From SKVL01 sp046542915 (GTDB lineage Bacteria > Patescibacteriota > Minisyncoccia > Phycocordibacterales > CSBR16-193), in assembly GCA_046542915.1 (NCBI GenBank), contig JBKHAI010000008.1, positions 1-22,501 on the forward strand: a DNA stretch of 22,501 nucleotides. The letters are read 5' to 3'. The stretch's first letter is position 1. Every line of letters starts with the position of its first letter. The position numbers and the translations under genes are program-made. The notes under the pieces were generated by a model. That model was not told the DNA's origin. It searched no databases and saw only the letters and a program-made list of their open reading frames with translations. Below, piece by piece: positions 1 through 7,187 of the stretch.

Positions 1-392
1 AGGTTAGAGCGGAGAATACTTAAGGTGCAAGCATCAAATTTCAAGCACCAAATCCCAAATAAATTCGAAATATTAAATTAGAAAAATCAAAAGCACCGAT
101 GTGTAATTTAATTATCATGATCTAAATTAAAGATCCGAAACAATAATAAAATCGGAATATTTAATAGCGAAACTTCAGATCCGAGACGAAGGAACCTAAC
201 TCTTTTGAGATGAATGTCCTACATTGTAATAAACGATCGATGTTGAGTGTAAATTTCGGAATATAGACCTTACATTGCTAAATAAGTTCGGGTGGGGAAA
301 GCTTTAAAAACCGGTATTCTCCTGATAAAATAGAGAAGGATAAGTTAAACTTTTATATTTATTCAATATTATTTATTTTGTGATCTTAACAA
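1..392. other. Gene-free A/T-rich intergenic region with degenerate repeats
   Basis: No credible coding sequence or RNA gene is seen on either strand. The stretch is rich in short degenerate motifs of the type CAAATTTCAAG, AAATTCGAAAT and AGATCCGAAAC. Copies of the last motif at 124-144 and 171-187 recur in the other long intergenic region near 12260-12370. A weak promoter may sit at the right end: TTAAAC (345-350), 16 bp, TATTAT (367-372), giving a leader of roughly 13 nt before the ATG at 393. The promoter is speculative. Confidence 0.6.
124..144 (+). repeat. Interspersed intergenic repeat, copy 1
   Basis: A 21-nt unit with the core AGATCCGAAACAAT. It matches, in inverted orientation, the sequence at 12350-12370 at 19 of 21 positions, and its first 17 nt match 12260-12276 exactly. 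A looser relative (AACTTCAGATCCGAGAC) lies at 171-187. All copies are in the two long non-coding regions. Confidence 0.6.
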
Positions 393-839
393 ATGGTCAA
401 TTATAAACCTAAAAATACATTCCGTAATTTTCTTTTTGATTCCGCTATTCCCAGTGGCATTCGATTATTGATAGCAACTTTTCTGATACTGGCTGTTCAT
501 TTTTTTATTACCTTTGTTATCCTTTCTATCTTGTTGGCCGTTGATTACAAAGGTAGTCCCCTGGGGCTTTTTTTATTGGCCGGATATGGTCTTTTTTGTT
601 GGTTATTTTTCTCTGTTAGTATTCGTCCTTTATGGACCGGTTGGAGTGGCTCGCGAATATTGGTTTTGTTGTGTTCCTTTCTCTTGTTGGGCTATAGTGG
701 TTTGTGGTTTTATTTAGGACCGGCCTTTACACCTTTGGCTTTCTTTTTTCTATTATTGGGTGCCATCAGTGGCCTTTATATTACTACCGGTTATGCCCCC
801 AAGTACTATTACAGAAAAAGAAAAGATAAGGGTGAATAA
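393..839 (+). CDS. Small four-helix membrane protein, function unknown
   Basis: I do not recognise this 148-residue protein. Four hydrophobic segments are visible at about residues 23-50, 56-77, 87-106 and 111-131. The N terminus is short and polar with several Lys/Arg, and the C terminus is strongly basic (YYYRKRKDKGE), so both ends are predicted to be cytoplasmic. The sequence is very rich in Phe, Leu and Trp with no conserved catalytic motif. It precedes pyruvate kinase by 43 bp on the same strand, so co-transcription is possible, but pyk also has a possible -10 of its own. No Shine-Dalgarno sequence precedes the ATG. The long uninterrupted membrane-protein frame supports a real gene. Confidence 0.7.
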   Translation: MVNYKPKNTFRNFLFDSAIPSGIRLLIATFLILAVHFFITFVILSILLAVDYKGSPLGLFLLAGYGLFCWLFFSVSIRPLWTGWSGSRILVLLCSFLLLGYSGLWFYLGPAFTPLAFFFLLLGAISGLYITTGYAPKYYYRKRKDKGE

Positions 840-882
840 AAATTTTAAAGGGAACTTCCTGATTTTTTAAATATAAGAGACA

Positions 883-2304
883 ATGCTCAAGACCAAAATA
901 ATAGCAACTATCACTCCTCAGTCTATAGAGGATGATCTATTGAAGAGCATGATAGACGCCGGAGTGGATGTTTTTCGCTTGAACTTCTCACACGGCAGTA
1001 GAGATGAGCACCGGCGAATGATAAGGGAAATAAAAAAGATTAGAGAAGGTCTCGCAAAACCCGTTGCTATTTTGCAGGATATCTCCGGTGCCAAGGTTCG
1101 TACCGGCTCTTTTAATGAACCCCAGGTAGAGCTTTTGAAGGGACAAGGTTTTGTGCTTTTTACCTCTTCTGAAACTGAAGGAAGCGTTGAAGGTGTTTAT
1201 GTTGACCATCAGAGCTTCGCGGACGAGGTCAGGGAAGGGGATCAAGTTATCCTTGATGATGGCAAGGTGGCAATGAAGGTTGCGGAAATAAGCGACGGAA
1301 AGGTTTTTTGTGAAATAACGAAAGGAGGAACAGTTCGCGGTCGTAGAGGGGTTTCCGTGCCGGGGAAAATACTTTCCAATCCGGCCATAACGGAAAAGGA
1401 CAAGCTTGATATAAAATTGGGTTTGGAAGAGGGGGTTGATTTTATAGCTTTATCTTTCGTCCGAGAAGAAAAGGATGTAAGGGAATTGAGGTCTTTTATT
1501 AATGAGAACGTCATGGAAAGTTTGCCGGATGTGATCGCCAAGATCGAGACCGCTAAAGCCCTGGATAACTTTAATGACATAATGGATACAGCGGATGCTG
1601 TTATGATCGCCAGAGGTGATCTGGCGGTTGAAACAGAGCCCGAAAATATCCCGATGGAACAAAAAAGAATGATCGCTAAAGCCAATGAGCAGGGTAAACC
1701 GGTTATAACCGCTACGCAGATGTTGGAGTCTATGGTCAACTTACCGACTCCTACCAGAGCCGAAACTTCAGACGTTGCCAATGCGGTCTTGGATGGGACC
1801 GATGCTGTTATGCTCTCTTCGGAGACGTCTATAGGTAAATATCCTCTGGAGGCGATAAATGCGGTGGCAAAGACCGCTTTAAGGGTGGAAAAAAATTACC
1901 CAACTAAGATAGAAAGAAAAGGAGATGAAAAGACGGATATGGGGATCACTGATTCTATAACTACGGCAGTGGTTGCCATCTGCCGAGGTCTGGACGCTAA
2001 GTTAATAGTGGCGTTGACTGATTCCGGTTTTACCGGAAGAATGATCTCCAGACACAAACCAAAGACACCTATAGTAGCCATGGCAACCGATAAATATGTT
2101 TATCGTAAACTTTCTTTAAGTTTCGGATGTGTACCTCTTTATGTGGAACCGCCTGAAGACGTCGGAAAGGCCTTTGATACGGTCAGAGATCGTATCTTGG
2201 CGCGAGGTTTCGCTGAAGAAGGTGATAGGGTAGTTGTCGCCGCCGGAGCACCTTTTGAACTTCCCGGAGCTAAGACCAATATGCTTTTTGTTGAGTCTCT
2301 TTAG
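883..2304 (+). CDS. pyk: Pyruvate kinase
   Basis: Converts PEP and ADP to pyruvate and ATP, the last step of glycolysis, in the cytoplasm. The 473-residue length is normal for a bacterial enzyme with A, B and C domains. Visible signatures are RLNFSHG (32-38), the Lys in IAKIET, ARGDLAVE, ITATQMLESM and PTRAETSDVANAV. The second Gly of the usual ARGDLGVE is Ala here. At the position that predicts potassium dependence, the usual TKGPE is replaced by ISGAK, with Lys71 in place of Glu; in this family Lys at that site goes with K+-independent activity. No Shine-Dalgarno precedes the ATG; TATAAG at 872-877 is a possible -10 that would give a nearly leaderless mRNA. The gene converges on the oxidoreductase operon, which contains PEP synthase, the enzyme for the opposing reaction. 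Confidence 0.96.
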   Translation: MLKTKIIATITPQSIEDDLLKSMIDAGVDVFRLNFSHGSRDEHRRMIREIKKIREGLAKPVAILQDISGAKVRTGSFNEPQVELLKGQGFVLFTSSETEGSVEGVYVDHQSFADEVREGDQVILDDGKVAMKVAEISDGKVFCEITKGGTVRGRRGVSVPGKILSNPAITEKDKLDIKLGLEEGVDFIALSFVREEKDVRELRSFINENVMESLPDVIAKIETAKALDNFNDIMDTADAVMIARGDLAVETEPENIPMEQKRMIAKANEQGKPVITATQMLESMVNLPTPTRAETSDVANAVLDGTDAVMLSSETSIGKYPLEAINAVAKTALRVEKNYPTKIERKGDEKTDMGITDSITTAVVAICRGLDAKLIVALTDSGFTGRMISRHKPKTPIVAMATDKYVYRKLSLSFGCVPLYVEPPEDVGKAFDTVRDRILARGFAEEGDRVVVAAGAPFELPGAKTNMLFVESL

Positions 2305-2359
2305 TTTTTGCCACCTTCCAAAGTTATCACTCCACTGTCTCCCAGGTAGAAAAAATACA

Positions 2360-2393
2360 AAAAGAGAGGATCCTAAAAGGTCTCCTCTCTTTT
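2360..2393. terminator. Bidirectional terminator between convergent genes
   Basis: A perfect 11-bp stem (AAAAGAGAGGA at 2360-2370 with TCCTCTCTTTT at 2383-2393) encloses a 12-nt loop. It lies in the 143-bp spacer between the stops of pyk (+) and the oxidoreductase beta gene (-). On the minus strand the stem is followed by TTTTTGTATTTTTT, a strong U-tract, so it probably ends the long minus-strand operon. In the + direction the stem itself supplies the U-run. Confidence 0.85.
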
Positions 2394-2447
2394 AATAAGT
2401 TCAATAGTAAGTCTTAATTATTCCCGGCGACAGACCTTGAGGGGTCA

Positions 2448-3257
2448 TTATTTACTATCTTCCATTAGTTTATCTATATCCACCGAATGTATTTCTTTTA
2501 GTTGTTCTTCAAAGGTAGGTTTTTCTTCTTGGTAAAAAACGCCTAGAGGTATGTTGCTGTCGTTGTTGTAATCCCACTCCAGGGCTTTTTCTTTAGCTTT
2601 GCTGTAAGGCATATATTCTTCTTCCATTTCGTAACATCTCTCATGATAGGCCTGGTAGGTGTTGTGCCACACCACACAGGGTTGTAGGACCTCAATGAAC
2701 GAGAATCCTTTATGTTCTATTCCTTCTGTTATTAATCTTTTTAACTGGTCCGGTTTCCCGGAAAATCCTCTGGCCACGAATGTGGCACCATAAGACATCA
2801 TCACATCAAGCGGGTTGGTAGGGACCTCAATACTTCCGTCGGGGCTGGTACTACTGACAAATCCCTTAGGGCTGGTGGAGGTCGGTTGTTTTACCGTTAA
2901 AGCAAAAACGCGATTATCGTGGACGATCACCGTGATGTTGGAATTTCTCTTGGCGGCATGGACCAAATGGGAAACTCCTTCGTTATAACTATCTCCATCG
3001 CCGACGTTACATATCACCTTCAGGTCGGGGTTACCGACCTTGATGCCGGTAGCTAAGGGAATAGCTCTGCCGTGCAAAGCATAGACGCTGTTTATATTGA
3101 GATGATCATATATCTTTCCATGGCATCCTATTCCGGCAACGACAACCAAGTTCTCTTTGTCCATCTCGGAGACTACTTTTTTTAAGGCTTCTTGAATGGC
3201 GAAGTTACCGCAACCGGGGCACCACGTGTTTGTTTTAGGTAAGATGATATCGTCCAT
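2448..3257 (-). CDS. korB: 2-oxoacid:ferredoxin oxidoreductase, beta subunit
   Basis: Thiamine-diphosphate and [4Fe-4S] subunit of a two-subunit oxidoreductase that decarboxylates a 2-oxoacid (probably pyruvate, from the context) to acyl-CoA and reduces ferredoxin. The 269-residue protein has the cluster cysteines expected for the OFOR/Kor type: C13 and C16 (WCPGCG), C45 (GIGCHG) and C194 (QPCVVW). The TPP/Mg motif is GDGD at 86-89, followed by a downstream Asn (HDN, about 115). It starts 10 nt after the gamma-alpha gene ends, so translation is probably coupled. No Shine-Dalgarno is visible. No separate delta (2x[4Fe-4S]) subunit gene is in the window. The family uses several substrates and sequence alone does not separate pyruvate from 2-oxoglutarate. 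Confidence 0.93.
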   Translation of the reverse strand: MDDIILPKTNTWCPGCGNFAIQEALKKVVSEMDKENLVVVAGIGCHGKIYDHLNINSVYALHGRAIPLATGIKVGNPDLKVICNVGDGDSYNEGVSHLVHAAKRNSNITVIVHDNRVFALTVKQPTSTSPKGFVSSTSPDGSIEVPTNPLDVMMSYGATFVARGFSGKPDQLKRLITEGIEHKGFSFIEVLQPCVVWHNTYQAYHERCYEMEEEYMPYSKAKEKALEWDYNNDSNIPLGVFYQEEKPTFEEQLKEIHSVDIDKLMEDSK

Positions 3258-3267
3258 ATGAAAATAT

Positions 3268-4917
3268 TTAATTTATTTTTTCTTGTAATTTTCCTCGAAG
3301 TTCTTCAACGGTGAAAGGTCGAGATTCGTACTTTAGTATTTTTTCATCGGTTTCTATTCCGTACATCTTCATTAATTTGGCTAACTGTCCGACGGCGTTT
3401 ATTTCCACGCAAATTATTTTCTCGGATCCTTCCAAGGCGTCTTTCATCTGTTGTTCCGGAAAAGGTTGCAACACTAGGGGTTGGACAAGTTTAACATTCA
3501 TATTTTCGGAGGCTTCCAAAATAGCTCCTTTAGTTGATCCCCAAAATACTACTGCGATAGGCCCTTCTCCGTAAGTTTTGACGGTCTCTAATATATTAAG
3601 TTCTTCTCTTAATCTTTCTCCTTTTCTCATTCTTTTTTCTTGCATTCTTTTTACTTCTTCCGGTTCTTCCGTTGAACCGCCATCCTCGGTGTGTTCGTAG
3701 CCAGTGGCTTTGATGACCGCTTCACCTCCGGGAAACTGGATAGGGGATATATCTTCACCACTGTAGCGTTTATAATCTTTATTATTATCTCCCAAAACGA
3801 TATCTTCTTTGTCTATATGGTAGAGACCCTCTAAGGTGTAGGTGTTTTCCGAGAGTTCTTTATCTATGAGTAAAATGGCCGGCATTTGATATCGCCAGGC
3901 GATGTTCAAAGCTTTGCCACTCCAGTAAAAGGCCTCGTCGCCGTCTCCGGGAGCAACCAGAAATCTTTCCATATCGCCGTGTCCGGCGTTAAGGGCAAAT
4001 AAAAGATCACCTTGTGATTCATAGGTCGGAACACCTGTTGCCGGCCCCATTCTTTGGCTTAAAGCTATCAAAATAGGAATCTCTGACTGGGCTGAGAAGC
4101 TCAGGGTCTCGGTCATAAGAGCGAACCCGCCTCCGGATGTTGCCAACATCGTTCTCCTTCCGGAATAAGCGGAACCTAACGCCATATTGATGACCGAGAT
4201 CTCGTTCTCCGGCTGAGCGGTCCTGACTCCGTCAACGGTTGTCAGGAAGCTGAAAACTCCTGTTGCCGGGGTCATGGGATAGGATATACAGGATTCTAAT
4301 CCCGCTTTTAAAGCTCCCAAAGCTACGGCCTTGTTTCCAGAGATTATCGGCAGCGGAGGATTGTCGGTCTCTTCCGTATCTCTTTTTTGTTCGGTCTTGT
4401 TGAAGGCCGATTCGGCAACATTGAGATTCTTCTCCGTCTCATTATTGAGATTCCTTTTTATGACTTCCGATACTTTATGCCACTCCATTCCCATCATTTT
4501 TGCCAAGGCGGCGATCAAGGCGGTGTTTTTCATAAGATGATCGCCTCCGACGTCGTTGACTATCTCTTGGGCGTTGATCTCGGTTATTTCTATACCTTCT
4601 TCTTCGGAAAGATCAGCTTCTGTGTAAGAAGGGTCGTGTATTAAAACTCCTCCTTCGTTCATTCTATCTCGGTGTTTTAAGATAGTGTCTTTGTTAAGTG
4701 CCAACAGAATATCGATCTTGTCTTTTTTAGCTTCCACTTTTTCGTCCTTGGAGATAGATATTTGAGAAAAATTATGACCACCTCTGATAAGGGAGTGATA
4801 ATCTTCATGAATGAAGACCCGAAAACCGTAAGAATTGAAAAGTTTGGCTATGACCAACCCGGACTTTTTAGAGCCGTCACCGGCCGCTCCACCTACTACT
4901 ATTTGAAAGTTATCCAT
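3268..4917 (-). CDS. korA: 2-oxoacid:ferredoxin oxidoreductase, fused gamma-alpha subunit
   Basis: Partner of the beta subunit encoded just downstream. The 549-residue protein is a fusion. The N-terminal gamma domain (about 1-175) has the GGAAGDGS start and RGGHNF typical of the CoA-binding gamma subunit. A charged linker of roughly 20 residues (about 171-190) leads into the alpha domain, whose YPMTPAT motif (213-219) corresponds to YPITP, used in 2-oxoacid recognition. The PENEIS sequence of this family follows. A charged insertion rich in Glu, Lys and Arg (about 405-440) interrupts the C-terminal half. This is the archaeal/Kor-like two-subunit arrangement, not the four-subunit POR. The gap to the upstream acetyl-CoA synthetase gene is 94 bp, the longest in the operon, so a secondary promoter cannot be excluded. 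The substrate is inferred to be pyruvate from the neighbours. Confidence 0.92.
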   Translation of the reverse strand: MDNFQIVVGGAAGDGSKKSGLVIAKLFNSYGFRVFIHEDYHSLIRGGHNFSQISISKDEKVEAKKDKIDILLALNKDTILKHRDRMNEGGVLIHDPSYTEADLSEEEGIEITEINAQEIVNDVGGDHLMKNTALIAALAKMMGMEWHKVSEVIKRNLNNETEKNLNVAESAFNKTEQKRDTEETDNPPLPIISGNKAVALGALKAGLESCISYPMTPATGVFSFLTTVDGVRTAQPENEISVINMALGSAYSGRRTMLATSGGGFALMTETLSFSAQSEIPILIALSQRMGPATGVPTYESQGDLLFALNAGHGDMERFLVAPGDGDEAFYWSGKALNIAWRYQMPAILLIDKELSENTYTLEGLYHIDKEDIVLGDNNKDYKRYSGEDISPIQFPGGEAVIKATGYEHTEDGGSTEEPEEVKRMQEKRMRKGERLREELNILETVKTYGEGPIAVVFWGSTKGAILEASENMNVKLVQPLVLQPFPEQQMKDALEGSEKIICVEINAVGQLAKLMKMYGIETDEKILKYESRPFTVEELRGKLQEKIN

Positions 4918-5011
4918 AAAAAATGAACAAATTAATTATTAATATATTATTGCCTTTATCTAACACGATAGAGCGTGCTCTCCGGTAAGTATCTCTTCTT
5001 GGTCTCTTTCT

Positions 5012-6553
5012 TTATGCTTCTTCTACGTGGATGCATTGTACAGGGCAGTTTTGCGATGCTTCCATATTACAACCTGCTTCTTCAACATCTCTTTTTATTA
5101 CACCGTCCTCTTCGTGGCCTTCTTTTAGGTTAGCTTTTCCTTCTTCACCGATCTCCCAAAAATCAGGACAAGCGGCGGCGCAAGCCCCGCAACCGATACA
5201 TTTTTCTTTTTCAAAAACTATTTTTTTCATTTTCTTTTTTATGTTTAAGGCTTTTAATGCTTGAGCCGCTCCTAGTGGATCATGGTAATTGGGTATTCCA
5301 TATTCCTCCAACAAGGAGACAGCTTTCTGTGTCTTTTCTCCTTTGCCCATAAAACAGGCCACTATTGTCTTGCCGTGTTCTTTATGAGCTTCTATTAGAA
5401 TTTTAGCATTCTTTTCCGGTTCGGTCATTATCTGCAATGTCTGGATAACTGCGATCGCATTTATGTTCTCTTGCTCCAGAACGGCTCTGATCGCGGCATC
5501 GTATCTTTCCGCCGAGGCGTCTCCTACTATATCAAGCGGGTTGGATGCCGAATAACCCGGATGCATCAGTTGGGACATCTTATCCAAAGTCTCTTCCTTT
5601 AACCCCGGCAGTTTTTCTCCCTCTAAGTGATCGGTCATTATTACTCCGGCACCTCCGCCGTTTGTTACTATACCGATCCCATCTTGAAACTGTTTTTGCC
5701 AAGATAAGGCCTTTCCGACATTGAATAGTTCGGTTATTGATGATACCTCTATAGCTCCGGCTTGTTTTAAGGCCGCGGAGAAGATCTTGGCTTCTCCTGC
5801 CAGGGACCCGGTGTGCGAGGAGACGGCTTTTTGCGAGACCTTGCTTTTCCCGCCCTTTATGACGATGACCGGTTTATTGGAATTCTTTACCACCTCGAAG
5901 AACTTCCTGCCGTTTTTAACCCCTTCAATATATAAGGCGATGACCTTGGTCTCTGCATCTTCGTTAGCCCAATTTATGTAATCTACCAGCGATAAACCGG
6001 CGGCGTTACCCGGGGAAAGTAAAAAGGAGAAGCCGTAATTTTCGTATAGAGAGCCATCTATAACCGAATCTATAAGGGCTCCGGATTGGGAAATAAAAGC
6101 TATGCCACCGGCCTTGGGAGTGTCGGGGGCAAAAGAGGCATTCAGTCCGGAAGAGGGGCGAATGATACCTAGACAGTTAGGCCCCATTAACGGAATGTTT
6201 TCTTCTTTCAATATCTCTTTGATCTCTTCTTCTTCCTTTTTACCTTCCGGACCGGTTTCGCCAAAGCCGGCTGAGATGATGATGACACCGCCGACTCTTT
6301 TTTCCGCGCAGTCTTTAACGACCTTTTTTACATGTTTTTGAGGGATGGCTATTATCGCAAGGTCCACGTCTTCTTCGATAGCTCCGATCTCCGGAAAGGT
6401 TTTTAACCCGAGCACTTCTTCCACCCTCGGATTTACCGGAAATATTTTTTTCTCTCCTTTGAGAAGATTTTCCATTAGACCTCTGCCGACCGACCCTTCT
6501 CTGTCGGTGGCTCCTATTACGGCGATCGTCTTGGGGTCCAGGAAATTTTTCAT
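5012..6553 (-). CDS. acdA: ADP-forming acetyl-CoA synthetase alpha subunit fused to a ferredoxin
   Basis: Together with the beta subunit upstream, makes acetate and ATP from acetyl-CoA, ADP and phosphate. Residues 1-440 are a standard alpha subunit: CoA-binding Rossmann domain (IAVIGATDREGSVG, 9-23; MGPNCLG, 123-129; FISQSGAL, 153-160), then the CoA-ligase domains, with the predicted phosphohistidine H247 in SSHTGSLAG. Residues about 443-513 are an added single-cluster ferredoxin with C452, C455, C458 and C503 as likely ligands, and C462 and C495 placed where Pyrococcus-type ferredoxins form a disulfide. The full 513 residues are about 50-70 longer than usual alpha subunits. The start overlaps the beta-subunit stop as ATGA, so translation is coupled. 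At the joint (5234-5240 on the minus strand) lie an in-frame A_AAA_AAG and an ATG codon (Met442). The ferredoxin probably serves the neighbouring oxidoreductase, which is inference. Confidence 0.93.
   Translation of the reverse strand: MKNFLDPKTIAVIGATDREGSVGRGLMENLLKGEKKIFPVNPRVEEVLGLKTFPEIGAIEEDVDLAIIAIPQKHVKKVVKDCAEKRVGGVIIISAGFGETGPEGKKEEEEIKEILKEENIPLMGPNCLGIIRPSSGLNASFAPDTPKAGGIAFISQSGALIDSVIDGSLYENYGFSFLLSPGNAAGLSLVDYINWANEDAETKVIALYIEGVKNGRKFFEVVKNSNKPVIVIKGGKSKVSQKAVSSHTGSLAGEAKIFSAALKQAGAIEVSSITELFNVGKALSWQKQFQDGIGIVTNGGGAGVIMTDHLEGEKLPGLKEETLDKMSQLMHPGYSASNPLDIVGDASAERYDAAIRAVLEQENINAIAVIQTLQIMTEPEKNAKILIEAHKEHGKTIVACFMGKGEKTQKAVSLLEEYGIPNYHDPLGAAQALKALNIKKKMKKIVFEKEKCIGCGACAAACPDFWEIGEEGKANLKEGHEEDGVIKRDVEEAGCNMEASQNCPVQCIHVEEA
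5015..5227 (-). other. C-terminal [4Fe-4S] ferredoxin domain of the acetyl-CoA synthetase alpha subunit
   Basis: Domain within the preceding gene, residues about 443-513. Cysteine spacing is C-x2-C-x2-C-x3-CPD, then C-x7-CPV, which aligns without gaps at both motifs to monocluster ferredoxins of the Pyrococcus/Thermotoga type. The second ligand position, Asp in the Pyrococcus protein, is Cys here, predicting an ordinary four-Cys cluster. The domain ends in IHVEEA, close to the usual ITIEEA end. It is highly acidic, as expected for an electron carrier. Confidence 0.9.
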
Positions 6554-7167
6554 ACTATTAATTTAACATCGCAGACACTGGAAGTGTCGGAGACCAAAAC
6601 GGGGTTAAGGTCCAGTTCTTTTATCTGTTCTTCATTTTCCAAAAGCTCCGATGTTCTTACTAGAATTTCGGCTAACGCTTCTTTATTGACCGCGGGATGG
6701 CCTCTGAAACCCTCCAATATCTTTTTGCCTTTAATATCTTCTAACATCAGAAAAGCTTCTTCTTTGTCTATCGGTGCCAACCTAAAAACAATGTCTTGAT
6801 ATATTTCTACAAAAATACCTCCCAGTCCGATCATGATGACGGGACCGAAGATATCATCTCTTTTACCTCCGATTATTATTTCCTGTCCTTCCGATTGAGG
6901 TTGGATAACAACCTGTCCGTTCTCGTTAATATTTAAAAGCTCTTTCAATGCCACCGTGGCATCTTCACGATCCTGTATTCCCAGTTTTACTCCTCCTTTA
7001 TCGGTCTTGTGTACCATATCGGGCGCGTCCAGCTTCATTACCACGGGAAAATCAAAGTCATCTAAGACACTTTGAAGTTCTTCTTCATTTCCGGCCATGG
7101 CACTTTTCAGTAAGGGGATCTGGTATTTATCCAATAACTCTTTGGATTCTTGGAAACTTAAAAGCAT
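6550..7167 (-). CDS. acdB: ADP-forming acetyl-CoA synthetase beta subunit
   Basis: ATP-grasp subunit that takes the phosphoryl group from the alpha-subunit histidine and gives it to ADP. The 205-residue length is near that of archaeal beta subunits, which are separate polypeptides as here. Visible family motifs are FPVVMKLDAP, HKTDKGGVKLG, the GPVIMIGLGG loop, GFRGHP and the near-terminal LDLNPVLV. The gene begins 20 nt after the enolase stop and its TGA overlaps the alpha-subunit ATG by 4 nt (ATGA), so the two subunits are probably made in step. Use of TGA here indicates that UGA is a true stop codon in this organism. No Shine-Dalgarno is seen before the ATG. Confidence 0.93.
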   Translation of the reverse strand: MLLSFQESKELLDKYQIPLLKSAMAGNEEELQSVLDDFDFPVVMKLDAPDMVHKTDKGGVKLGIQDREDATVALKELLNINENGQVVIQPQSEGQEIIIGGKRDDIFGPVIMIGLGGIFVEIYQDIVFRLAPIDKEEAFLMLEDIKGKKILEGFRGHPAVNKEALAEILVRTSELLENEEQIKELDLNPVLVSDTSSVCDVKLIV

Positions 7168-7187
7168 ACTCTATATGAAACCGTTTC

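Noticed and set aside
514..717. Alternative + strand frame inside the small membrane protein
   Set aside because: It is a hydrophobic shadow of the longer frame caused by T-rich sequence; the longer one has sensible charged ends.
2431..2444. Short hairpin GACC/GGTC just before the korB stop
   Set aside because: Only four base pairs; the stem at 2360-2393 is a much better terminator.
4963..4986. AGAGC/GCTCT inverted repeat in the acdA-korA gap
   Set aside because: Arms of five bases with a 2-nt spacer; no U-run and no clear promoter beside it. Noted only because it lies in the longest gap of the operon.
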